NCBI RefSeq assembly: GCF_028561275.1
Contig: NZ_JAQQTF010000018.1
Coordinates: 124,001-188,000 of the forward strand
Direction: 5' to 3'
Length of the DNA: 64,000 bases
From: Aureisphaera galaxeae
GTDB lineage: Bacteria > Bacteroidota > Bacteroidia > Flavobacteriales > Flavobacteriaceae
The translations under genes and the position numbers were made by a program. Shown here piece by piece: positions 46,040 through 53,556 of the stretch (position 1 is its first letter; each line of letters begins with the position of its first letter). Under the pieces are notes generated by a model. The model searched no databases. It saw nothing but the letters and a program-made list of their open reading frames with translations, and was not told the DNA's origin.

Positions 46040-46846
46040 TTATTTTTTGTTTTTGTAGTCTACCAACATATCGATCAATGTGATAGAAGCATCTTCCATA
46101 CTGTTTACGATGCTATCGATTTTCGCGATGATGTAGTTATAGAAAATCTGAAGAATAATCGCTACAATAAGACCGAATACTGTAGTAAGAAGTGCTACTT
46201 TAATACCTCCTGCTACCAATGATGGGTTCATATCCCCAGCTGCCTCAATCTTATCGAATGCCTGGATCATACCAATTACCGTTCCCATGAAACCAAGCAT
46301 CGGTGCCAAGGCGATAAATAAAGATACCCAAGATACATTCTTCTCTAACTGTCCCATTTGAACACCTCCATAAGATACTACTGCTTTCTCAGCGGCATCG
46401 ATGCTCTCGTTGGCACGGTCAAGACCTTGATAGTAAATAGAAGCAACAGGACCTTTTGTATTTCTACATACTTCCTTAGCAGCTTCGATTCCTCCACTAT
46501 TTAACGCATCTTCTACATTGTTGGCCAATTTTTGAGTGTTTGTAGTAGATAGGTTTAAGTAGATAATTCTTTCAATAGCAATGGCTAAACCAAGAATTAA
46601 ACACAATAGTACAATTCCCATAAATCCAGGACCCCCCTCGATAAAACGCTTTTTAAGCTCTTGGTGGAAGCCTTGCTCCTCTGCATCATCGGCAGAAGCA
46701 TCTTCATCTTGAACTATGGTAACTGTAGATGCCGTAACTAAGGATTGTGCGTTAGTTGGCATGGTTTGAGCAGCTGTTGCATTTGCGTTGGTGGTTCCCG
46801 CAAAAATCATGGCTGCAATTGCTAGAATAGAAAATAATTTTTTCAT
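46040..46846 (-). CDS. exbB: ExbB/TolQ/MotA-family proton channel protein
   Basis: The 268-residue protein has a signal-like hydrophobic start (LFSILAIAAMIFAGTTNANA), a linker rich in Asp/Glu, and three membrane spans: GIVLLCLILGLAIAIERIIYL, VSWVSLFIALAPMLGFMGTVIGM and GIKVALLTTVFGLIVAIILQI. The last two contain the Thr and Gly/Pro pattern of ExbB. It forms the channel for the two ExbD proteins downstream. TATCTTTA at 46884-46891 (minus) is a likely promoter. Confidence 0.92.
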   Translation of the reverse strand: MKKLFSILAIAAMIFAGTTNANATAAQTMPTNAQSLVTASTVTIVQDEDASADDAEEQGFHQELKKRFIEGGPGFMGIVLLCLILGLAIAIERIIYLNLSTTNTQKLANNVEDALNSGGIEAAKEVCRNTKGPVASIYYQGLDRANESIDAAEKAVVSYGGVQMGQLEKNVSWVSLFIALAPMLGFMGTVIGMIQAFDKIEAAGDMNPSLVAGGIKVALLTTVFGLIVAIILQIFYNYIIAKIDSIVNSMEDASITLIDMLVDYKNKK

Positions 46847-47153
46847 TGCTATCGACTTAAAAGTTTGTTTTTAGTTAAAGGTTTAAAGATATAAAAATAA
46901 TTAGTTATTGTACAATAATAATAAGATTCTACGGGGTTTCCCACAATATCCTTTCCAAAAATATATTTTAACACAATATCCCCCAATACATTACCCGCAA
47001 TTTATAAATGAAGAGTCCAAGCGGTAATAAAATGAAGTTTTGCCCTTAACGACCTCAATGAAGAAATACCTACTAATTCAATAACTATATATTAAGGTAA
47101 AAAAGCGAAAAAATGTAAGAATATGGAGACAGGAATTTCGAAGGGACGTGCCA
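46847..47153 (-). other. Gap upstream of exbB
   Basis: These 307 AT-rich bases hold the probable exbB promoter (TATCTTTA at 46884-46891 on the minus strand, TTG about 21 bases before it). Nothing else is supported; the stop of the XRE-type gene lies at the right end. Confidence 0.5.
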
Positions 47154-47591
47154 CTATTTCTCCATCTTCTCTTTGATGACTTCCAACGAGTTTTGATACA
47201 CTTCTTTCTCAAACCAGAAGCGATAAGTTTTGTTCTTAAGAAGTTCCTCGTGGTTCTCGGTTACAAAATCGGCGATATCCTCTAGACCGTCTTCATCGAA
47301 CACAACATAATCCAAAGAAGGCTCACTTACCTTTTGGGCCGTATTGGGTTTGAGCTTGAATTTCTTTTCCCTTAGATCTACCAATACAATGGTCTCTACC
47401 GAAATGCAGAAGTATCTCGCAATCTCGATAAGCTTTAGGATTCTTGGTTCGCTATTTCCTTCGTATGAATTGATCTTACCTCGGGTAAGTTTGAATAGGG
47501 CCCCAAATTCGGTTTGACTTTTTCCTGTTAGCTCGCGTAAATAAAGAAGATTGGACGCTATGTGAGTTTTGGTGTCGATTATTTGGTCAAT
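47154..47591 (-). CDS. XRE-family helix-turn-helix regulator with non-standard start
   Basis: Reading the minus strand from the in-frame stop at 47597 gives 145 codons without an ATG or GTG at the start. The peptide contains LLYLRELTGKSQTEFGALF and then TRGKINSYEGNSEPRILKL, a textbook Cro/CI helix-turn-helix. The best start is ATT at 47591 (IDQIIDTKTHI), matching the N-terminus expected for flavobacterial relatives. The first standard start is a TTG at 47384, which would remove the DNA-binding domain. Either ATT is used, as in infC, or the start has mutated. The C-terminal half (about 70 residues) is acidic and unassigned. It diverges from the gene at 47704. Confidence 0.7.
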   Translation of the reverse strand: MDQIIDTKTHIASNLLYLRELTGKSQTEFGALFKLTRGKINSYEGNSEPRILKLIEIARYFCISVETIVLVDLREKKFKLKPNTAQKVSEPSLDYVVFDEDGLEDIADFVTENHEELLKNKTYRFWFEKEVYQNSLEVIKEKMEK

Positions 47592-47617
47592 TTGTTAGGA
47601 AATGAATATATTTTTTG

Positions 47618-47626
47618 CAAACTTTG
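47618..47626. promoter_or_regulatory. Palindromic promoter-like box between divergent regulators
   Basis: CAAACTTTG is its own complement apart from the central base and gives a near TANNTTTG box on both strands (AAACTTTG and AAAGTTTG). It lies 27 bases from the XRE start and 78 from the other gene, so it could serve as shared promoter or operator. Confidence 0.35.
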
Positions 47627-47703
47627 TTTAGATGAATCATTTTTAAACAATACTTACACAAATATAACACTAAAAAACCTACCCCCACAATAGCTAAACG
47701 CCT

Positions 47704-47982
47704 ATGATTACGGAACAAGAAAAGGAGTTAATAAAGCAAGTTATAGGGAAAAGGTCACTATCTGCCATCCATCAGTTTTTTATTGATAACAACATCGTCC
47801 GGAAGAACGGCGACCCCTATTCCAAAAGCCATATTTCTAACGTGCTCAACGGCGGTATTTCGCACGATGACATAGAAGATGGCATCGCCATGGCAGCGTT
47901 ACATTATCATACACTCGCCGAAAGAAAAGCAAATGCCAAAGAGAAACTAATGCAGCAGCTGAAGAAGGAGGAGGGAGAGTGA
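47704..47982 (+). CDS. Small conserved protein, possibly DNA-binding
   Basis: A 92-residue protein with a Lys/Glu-rich end. YSKSHISNVLNGGISHDDIEDGIAMAA looks like a recognition-helix region similar to small flavobacterial DNA-binding proteins, but no family is certain. It is divergent from the XRE regulator with a 112-base gap. A hairpin terminator follows at 48075. Confidence 0.6.
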   Translation: MITEQEKELIKQVIGKRSLSAIHQFFIDNNIVRKNGDPYSKSHISNVLNGGISHDDIEDGIAMAALHYHTLAERKANAKEKLMQQLKKEEGE

Positions 47983-48074
47983 CACTCCTTCGCTGCGCTT
48001 CGGAGTGCGAACGGTGATCCCAACATAGAATCTTGCGCAACACAACAAATCGCTACGCGATTTACAGAAAAGCA

Positions 48075-48114
48075 AAACCCGAAATCCTCAAGCGAGCTTG
48101 GACATTTCGGGTTT
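48075..48114. terminator. Terminator between small gene and tRNA-Ser
   Basis: AAACCCGAAAT pairs with ATTTCGGGTTT (11 bases), with an inner CAAG/CTTG, and a T run follows on the plus strand. It lies between convergent transcripts. Confidence 0.8.
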
Positions 48115-48126
48115 CTTTTTTTGTTG

Positions 48127-48214
48127 CAGAGAGGAAGGGATTCGAACCCTCGATACGCTTTTGGCGTATACACACTTTCCAGGCGTGCGCCTTCGACCAC
48201 TCGGCCACCTCTCT
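48127..48214 (-). tRNA. tRNA-Ser (anticodon GGA)
   Basis: On the minus strand the 88-base sequence has acceptor arms AGAGAGG and CCTCTCT, discriminator G, the D arm GCCGAGTGG, the anticodon loop with GGA between CCT and AAG, a long variable arm (TATACGCC...GCGTATC) and GGTTCGAATCC in the T arm. The long variable arm and anticodon identify serine. The CCA end is not encoded. TATTTTTG at 48247-48254 is its likely promoter. Confidence 0.95.
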
Positions 48215-48219
48215 AAGAG

Positions 48220-48239
48220 TTTTGCCTTTACAGGCAAAA
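48220..48239 (-). terminator. Hairpin after ansA, before tRNA-Ser
   Basis: TTTTGCCT pairs with AGGCAAAA over eight bases around TTAC. It lies just 5' of the tRNA on the minus strand and could end ansA transcripts or mark tRNA precursor processing. Confidence 0.45.
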
Positions 48240-48246
48240 AGGGTCG

Positions 48247-48254
48247 CAAAAATA
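48247..48254 (-). promoter_or_regulatory. Promoter -7 box TATTTTTG for tRNA-Ser
   Basis: A full TANNTTTG match on the minus strand, 33 bases before the mature tRNA 5' end and after the ansA stop. Confidence 0.6.
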
Positions 48255-48295
48255 ACAAAAAAATTATGGTTGAATACAATAAAAGAGAGGATTTC

Positions 48296-49324
48296 TTACA
48301 TCATCTCGCCCCGCAATGGAGTTTCGAAAAACATCTTGAAGTTTTCCGCGGGAATTTCCTGCCCTAAGAGATACATCATTTTGGCCAATGCAGCCTCTGT
48401 GGTAATATCTTTCCCCGAAATAACCCCTAATTTCTTCAAGCCTACGCTGGTTTCATATAATCCCATAGAAACACTTCCTCCAGAACATTGGGTTACATTT
48501 ACAATCGGGATATTCCGTTGGTTCACCTCCTTTAACAATTCCAAAAACCAATCTTCACTGGTAACATTACCACTTCCATAGGTTTCCAAAATAAGCCCTT
48601 TCATCTTCGAAAAGGAAAACATATGCGCCACCGTATCCCGATCCAATCCCGGAAACATCTTCAATAATACAATATGGGAATCTAAATTCTTGTGCACCTT
48701 CAACTTCTTCCTTCGGTTGGGTTGCAACAAGGCGGCCTCATTAATGGCCAAATGCACCCCGCTTTCAGCCAACGGCGGATAGTTGAGTGATGCAAAAGCT
48801 TCAAAATGCTCCGCAGTGATCTTAGTAGTTCGGTTGGCTCGGTACAGTTTATATTCAAAATAAAGTCCCACCTCAGCAATTTTAGGACGGCCTTTTTCTT
48901 TCAAAGCCGCAATCTGAATGGACGTAATCAGATTTTCCTTGGCATCCGTTCGCAAATCCCCGATGGGTAACTGCGATCCCGTAAAAATGACCGGCTTGGC
49001 CAAATTCTGAAGCATAAAACTCAGGGCCGAAGCGGTGTAGGACATCGTATCACTCCCATGCAAAACCACAAAACCATCGAAATCTTCATAAGCATCCTCG
49101 ATCATCGTCGCAAGATCGGCCCAATACACAGGGCTCATATTAGAACTGTCGATGGGATTTGGGAAACTTTGGGTTTCTATGGCACAATCCAACAACTGAA
49201 GTTCTGGGATATGCTTCAACAAATCGTCGAAATTGAAATTCGTCAAGGCTCCGGTTTCAAAGTCCTTGATCATCCCAATGGTTCCACCGGTATAAATCAG
49301 TAATATTTTGGGGGTATGGCTCAC
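48296..49324 (-). CDS. ansA: Type I L-asparaginase
   Basis: The 342-residue enzyme hydrolyses asparagine to aspartate and ammonia. ILLIYTGGTIGM holds the first catalytic Thr and FVVLHGSDTMSYTASALSFML the second Thr-Asp pair. The absence of a signal peptide indicates the cytoplasmic type. The start codon is GTG at 49324, directly abutting the stop of tatD with no spacer, so translation is likely coupled. This enzyme is unrelated in fold to the Ntn-type enzymes at 7497 and 14313. Confidence 0.95.
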   Translation of the reverse strand: MSHTPKILLIYTGGTIGMIKDFETGALTNFNFDDLLKHIPELQLLDCAIETQSFPNPIDSSNMSPVYWADLATMIEDAYEDFDGFVVLHGSDTMSYTASALSFMLQNLAKPVIFTGSQLPIGDLRTDAKENLITSIQIAALKEKGRPKIAEVGLYFEYKLYRANRTTKITAEHFEAFASLNYPPLAESGVHLAINEAALLQPNRRKKLKVHKNLDSHIVLLKMFPGLDRDTVAHMFSFSKMKGLILETYGSGNVTSEDWFLELLKEVNQRNIPIVNVTQCSGGSVSMGLYETSVGLKKLGVISGKDITTEAALAKMMYLLGQEIPAENFKMFFETPLRGEMM

Positions 49325-50089
49325 TTATATTCCAAATACTTCTTTCGAATTTTCTGTCGTAATCCTGGCAATTTCTTCTTCGGGCATACCATAAATACTC
49401 GATAACTTCTCACAAACCAAGGCCAGGTAACTGCTTTCATTCCGCTTGCCTCTATAAGGCACAGGCGAAAGATACGGGGAATCTGTTTCCAAAACAATAT
49501 GCTCTAAAGGGATCTGATTCAGGAACTGATCGATTTTCCCATTCTTAAAGGTCACTACACCTCCAATTCCCAATTTCATATTGAAGCCTATAGCCCGATG
49601 TGCCTGTTCTATGGTACCCGTGAAACAGTGAAAAATACCGCGTAACTTTTCGTCCCGTTCGGTTTCCAATACATCAAAAATCTCATCGAAGGCTTCCCGG
49701 CAATGAATCACAATGGGCAATCCTAATTGCTTCGCCAATTGTATCTGTCGTTTAAACGCAATCTTCTGGATTTCTAAGGTCGAAGTATCCCAATACAGAT
49801 CGATCCCTATCTCGCCCACGGCTACAAACTTTCGCTTCTCGAACTCCGCCTCCACATGCGCCAATTCTTCCTCATAATTGTCCTTTACCGAAGTAGGATG
49901 CAATCCCATCATGAGGAAAACATGCTCTGGATAGGCATTTTCCAATGCATACATGGACTCCGTATAACCCGAATCGATTGCCGGTATAAAAAATCGTTCG
50001 ATGCCTAACTCGAAAGCCCTTTTCATCATGGCATCCCGATCCTCATCGAATGCCTCACTGTACAAATGCGTGTGCGTATCTGTTAACAT
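49325..50089 (-). CDS. tatD: TatD-family metal-dependent hydrolase/DNase
   Basis: The 254-residue TIM-barrel protein shows all TatD blocks: DTHTHLYSEAFDEDRD at the start, VGEIGIDLYWD, VIHCREAFDE and ETDSPYLSPVPYRGKRNE. Family members are 3'-5' DNases or general metal hydrolases. It is the first gene of the tatD-ansA pair and diverges from the aspartic-protease gene 44 bases away. Confidence 0.93.
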   Translation of the reverse strand: MLTDTHTHLYSEAFDEDRDAMMKRAFELGIERFFIPAIDSGYTESMYALENAYPEHVFLMMGLHPTSVKDNYEEELAHVEAEFEKRKFVAVGEIGIDLYWDTSTLEIQKIAFKRQIQLAKQLGLPIVIHCREAFDEIFDVLETERDEKLRGIFHCFTGTIEQAHRAIGFNMKLGIGGVVTFKNGKIDQFLNQIPLEHIVLETDSPYLSPVPYRGKRNESSYLALVCEKLSSIYGMPEEEIARITTENSKEVFGI

Positions 50090-50114
50090 AGCGCAAAACT
50101 AGTATTTTGTTATC

Positions 50115-50122
50115 TATCTTTG
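50115..50122 (+). promoter_or_regulatory. Promoter -7 box TATCTTTG for the aspartic-protease gene
   Basis: A full TANNTTTG match 11 bases before the TTG start at 50134. It rules out the longer frame beginning at 50107. Confidence 0.55.
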
Positions 50123-50133
50123 TAAAAAAACCG

Positions 50134-50571
50134 TTGGCAAGTCTCAGAAACTTTCTCGAAGACCAAAATTTTACCAGAATCCCACTCAAAAAATTGAGCA
50201 CGGGCCACTATAAGGTTACCCTAAAAGTAAATGGAATAAAAGGCGATTTTATCGTGGACACAGGTGCTTCCACGAGTTGCATTGGCCTGCATAGCGCTAC
50301 TGTCTTTCTTCTGAAGAGCGAAAAAAGCGATATTAAGGCGGCGGGCGCTGGAGCCATTGACATGGAAACGGAAATCACCAAGGAAAATGAATTGAAAATT
50401 GGCGATACCACCCTGAAAAAACAGGAGTTCATCCTATTTAACCTTACCCATGTGAACGCCGCATTGAACCAAGTGGAAGAACCTTCGGTAGACGGTATTC
50501 TCGGTGCCGATCTCCTAAAAAAACTGAGGGCCGTGATCGACTACGGAAGAAATTGCATTTACATTAAATAA
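50134..50571 (+). CDS. Retroviral-type (clan AA) aspartic protease
   Basis: The 145-residue protein has FIVDTGASTSCIG with the catalytic Asp-Thr-Gly and VDGILGADLLKKLRAVIDY as the second conserved block of the clan. Such proteins carry one active-site motif and work as dimers. I start at TTG 50134 (ASLRNFLEDQNFTRIPL), since the promoter box lies just upstream and this N-terminus matches the family. There is no signal peptide. The histidine-kinase gene follows 55 bases later. The substrate is unknown. Confidence 0.8.
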   Translation: MASLRNFLEDQNFTRIPLKKLSTGHYKVTLKVNGIKGDFIVDTGASTSCIGLHSATVFLLKSEKSDIKAAGAGAIDMETEITKENELKIGDTTLKKQEFILFNLTHVNAALNQVEEPSVDGILGADLLKKLRAVIDYGRNCIYIK

Positions 50572-50626
50572 AAGCGCATACAGCCTTTAATTTTTTTATA
50601 TTTATATTGTTCGAAAATTTTAAGAT

Positions 50627-52648
50627 TTGACCCGCTTACAGGTACTTATAGTATCGGCGCTATTTCTGTGGTGTCCCTCCCTAAAGGCACAGGATATAGA
50701 AGCCTACAAAAAGCAAGTAGAAAGCAGCAGTAATCCCCAAGAAAAACTGACTGCTATGGACTCCATTATTAAATGGACACGTCGCGTCGATCCCGATACT
50801 TTTTCGGAATACAGCTTAGCATATATTGAGCTGGCCAAGGAAATGGACAGCATAGAAGCCGCTGCCCGTAAACTGATTAATGTAAGCTATACACTTACCA
50901 ACATAAAGAACGAGCCCCATAAGGTTCTTACACTCATCGATGGCATTCTAGCCAGAAAATACAAGATAAAAGACTCTTACATTGTAGGAAGCCTTCATTT
51001 AAAAAGGGGTGCGGCCAACTACCGTTTGGATCTCGAACAAGCAGTTAAAGACTACCAAAATGCCATTGACAATTACAGCGCAAAGGATTCTTTATACGTT
51101 GCAGACGCGCACTTGTTTAGTGGACAGGCCTATTCTAATTTGGGCAAATTCGTCCCTGCTGGTGAGAGTTATAAGAAGGCGTATGAGTATTTCGAATCGC
51201 TTAAGGATTACGAATACATGTACTATGCCCGCCAAGGGGTGACGGCTATGTTCAGTATGAATGGCTTCTACAAAAAGGCAAAGGAGGAGCGTGAAAAGAA
51301 CATCGAGAAGATAAAGGAGCTCAATTTGGAGCACCATTTGGTAACCACTTACTACAATCAAGCCTTAGATTATCAAAAACAGGGCAATAAGCAGCTGTAT
51401 TTGGAAAATCTTCTGAAGGCCGAAGACGCTATTTATGCAGTCCCAGAAGGCAAGGTGAATAACACCAATAAAATATATGTGTATGCGAACCTCGTCGAAT
51501 ATTATGCCGACGCAAATATCATGGGGAAGGCCCAAGCTTATTTGGAAATGTTGGAAGAAAACATAGACCCGGGAACTGAGGATCTGGTAAACATTAGCAT
51601 GCACAATTTCGCCAAGGCCAACTATCACTTTGCTTTGGGAGAATTTAGCACGGCACTAAAACATGCCAACAAGAAACTGGAAGCGGCAGAGAAACTCAAG
51701 TTCGAAGAGGATATCATGAGTGCGCACAAGTTGTTGTCCAAAATTTATGCGGAGAATGACGATTATAAGAACGCTTATGCGAGCAAGAAAAAGTACAACG
51801 ACATAAAGGATTCCATCTTTAATAAGACAACTTCCAATACGCTCGCGTATTACCAGACTCTTTATGAAACGGAGAAGAAGGAAAACGAGCTCATAGAGAA
51901 GAACACCAGCATTCAGTTATTGGAAAAAGACAATGAATCCGCGAAAAGGAGGTCCCTTTACGTAAGTATATTGTTAGTATCCATTTTTGGAATGGTCATC
52001 CTTTACAGAAACCGAATGCGCATTAACAACAAAAAGTTATTACAGGAGAAATTCAGTCAGGAGTTACTGGTTTCGCAAGAAGAAGAGCGCAAACGGATTT
52101 CCAAGGATTTGCATGATGGATTGGGACAACGTTTGTTGCTTATTAAAAACAAGGTGATTAAAAACGAAGATCCGGAAACCAAGGCCCTAGTAGAAACAGC
52201 CATTGAAGAGGTTCGGGGTATTTCACGAAACCTACATCCCTTCCAATTGCAAGAGCTAGGCATTACCAAGGCCATTGAAACGACCATCGATCAAATCGAT
52301 GAAAATACCACCCTGTTTATCTCTTCTGAAATTGATAATATTGATAACCTTTTCAACAAGAAGCAAGAGGTAAACCTATATAGAATTGTTCAAGAATCCC
52401 TGAGTAATATCCTAAAGCATGCCAAGGCCGAAGCCGGAAAAGTGGTTATAAAACGGGAAACTCAATCGGTTAAATTAGTGATTCGTGACAACGGAATTGG
52501 CTTCGATTTTTCGCAGAAATTACAAAATCGCCGATCTTTGGGGCTGAAAACATTGTTGGAGCGTACCAAGTTCCTGAAAGGACATATGCGAATTAACTCC
52601 AAAAAGAACCATGGTACCATCCTAGAATTTCAATTCCCCATTGCATGA
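50627..52648 (+). CDS. TPR-containing sensor histidine kinase (NarX/LytS-like, HisKA_3)
   Basis: The 673-residue protein starts with TTG and a signal peptide (LTRLQVLIVSALFLWCPSLKAQD). A periplasmic part of tetratricopeptide-like helices spans about residues 30-400, followed by a coiled coil and one membrane span (SLYVSILLVSIFGMVILY). EEERKRISKDLHDGLGQRL carries the phosphorylated His496 of the HisKA_3 type. VNLYRIVQESLSNILKHAKA and IRDNGIGFDF belong to the ATPase domain. It overlaps its response regulator by four bases (ATGA). The signal is unknown. Confidence 0.92.
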   Translation: MTRLQVLIVSALFLWCPSLKAQDIEAYKKQVESSSNPQEKLTAMDSIIKWTRRVDPDTFSEYSLAYIELAKEMDSIEAAARKLINVSYTLTNIKNEPHKVLTLIDGILARKYKIKDSYIVGSLHLKRGAANYRLDLEQAVKDYQNAIDNYSAKDSLYVADAHLFSGQAYSNLGKFVPAGESYKKAYEYFESLKDYEYMYYARQGVTAMFSMNGFYKKAKEEREKNIEKIKELNLEHHLVTTYYNQALDYQKQGNKQLYLENLLKAEDAIYAVPEGKVNNTNKIYVYANLVEYYADANIMGKAQAYLEMLEENIDPGTEDLVNISMHNFAKANYHFALGEFSTALKHANKKLEAAEKLKFEEDIMSAHKLLSKIYAENDDYKNAYASKKKYNDIKDSIFNKTTSNTLAYYQTLYETEKKENELIEKNTSIQLLEKDNESAKRRSLYVSILLVSIFGMVILYRNRMRINNKKLLQEKFSQELLVSQEEERKRISKDLHDGLGQRLLLIKNKVIKNEDPETKALVETAIEEVRGISRNLHPFQLQELGITKAIETTIDQIDENTTLFISSEIDNIDNLFNKKQEVNLYRIVQESLSNILKHAKAEAGKVVIKRETQSVKLVIRDNGIGFDFSQKLQNRRSLGLKTLLERTKFLKGHMRINSKKNHGTILEFQFPIA

Positions 52649-53277
52649 AAAGCAAGTCCATAATCATAGCAGATGACCACCCGCTTCTACTGAAGGGGCT
52701 TAGCGACTTTCTACTCGAAAAAGGGTATAATGTTGTAGGCAGTGGTGAAAATGGGCGCGAGGCATTCAACCTCATCAATAGATTGAACCCCGACATTGCT
52801 ATTTTGGATATACAGATGCCCTTTATGTCCGGTATAGAAATCGCCAAAAAATGCCACAGCAATAGGATCAATACCAAAATCGTCCTTATCACCTTCCACA
52901 AGGAAAAAGAACTCTATAAAGAGGCAAAGGATTTGAAAATCTTCGGATACATTCTCAAAGAATTCGCCTTGGAAGAGATTGAGAACTGTATACAGACTGT
53001 TTCTGAAGGAAACGCCTACTTCAGTCCTAAAATCAAGGAGCTTTTGGCCGAAGACATGGGAGAAGATGAGGAATTGAAAGTACTTACCCCTTCCGAAAAA
53101 AAGATCCTGAAATTAATTGCCAAGGACAAGACCAACAAAGAAATTGCCAACCTGCTTTTCATATCTTACAGAACTGTGGAAAAGCACCGAAGTAATATCA
53201 TTACCAAACTTAAATTAGAGCCCAAAACCAACAGTCTACTTATCTGGGCCAAAGAGCATCAGGAGAAGCTCCAATAA
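52645..53277 (+). CDS. LuxR/NarL-family response regulator
   Basis: The 210-residue protein has a receiver domain with the acidic pocket IIADDH at the start and the phosphorylated Asp55 in AILDIQMP, then a NarL-type DNA-binding domain: LTPSEKKILKLIAKDKTNKEIANLLFISYRTVEKHRSNI. It forms a two-component pair with the TPR kinase directly upstream. Targets are not visible. Confidence 0.95.
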   Translation: MKSKSIIIADDHPLLLKGLSDFLLEKGYNVVGSGENGREAFNLINRLNPDIAILDIQMPFMSGIEIAKKCHSNRINTKIVLITFHKEKELYKEAKDLKIFGYILKEFALEEIENCIQTVSEGNAYFSPKIKELLAEDMGEDEELKVLTPSEKKILKLIAKDKTNKEIANLLFISYRTVEKHRSNIITKLKLEPKTNSLLIWAKEHQEKLQ

Positions 53278-53331
53278 ATTTACGTGTTTGTACGTATTTA
53301 CTTTCACGATATTATTAGCCATTTTTACATC

Positions 53332-53469
53332 ATGAAAAAGGGGAATATTATGCAGCCAAAGAGGGTGAAGAAGGGAACAGAGAGTAAATGGCTATTTTAT
53401 TCCATATTGTTGATAGCGATAAGTTTAATCATTTTGAATGTTTTCAACTACATTGTTTCATATTCTTAA
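53332..53469 (+). CDS. Small single-span membrane peptide
   Basis: ATG 53332 opens a 45-codon frame: a basic start (MKKGNIMQPKRVKKG) and one hydrophobic span (WLFYSILLIAISLIILNVFNYIV). It lies 54 bases after the response regulator and before its terminator, so it may share that transcript. Basic-then-hydrophobic layout supports a real inner-membrane peptide, but the short length makes it uncertain. Confidence 0.4.
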   Translation: MKKGNIMQPKRVKKGTESKWLFYSILLIAISLIILNVFNYIVSYS

Positions 53470-53505
53470 GTTAATTTTTATCAACTTCTAACCAAGTTAA
53501 ATAGA

Positions 53506-53531
53506 AAAACCAGCCGATTTTGGCTGGTTTT
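53506..53531. terminator. Bidirectional terminator between response regulator and sucB
   Basis: AAAACCAGCC pairs perfectly with GGCTGGTTTT around GATTTT, with A and T runs outside. It serves two convergent units. Confidence 0.9.
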
Positions 53532-53556
53532 TTGATTTTATGAAGTATCCTTAGAA

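Noticed and set aside
47983-48006. CACTCC...GGAGTG palindrome as a repetitive extragenic element
   Set aside because: Only one copy was noticed and the inside of the stem does not pair, so chance is likely.
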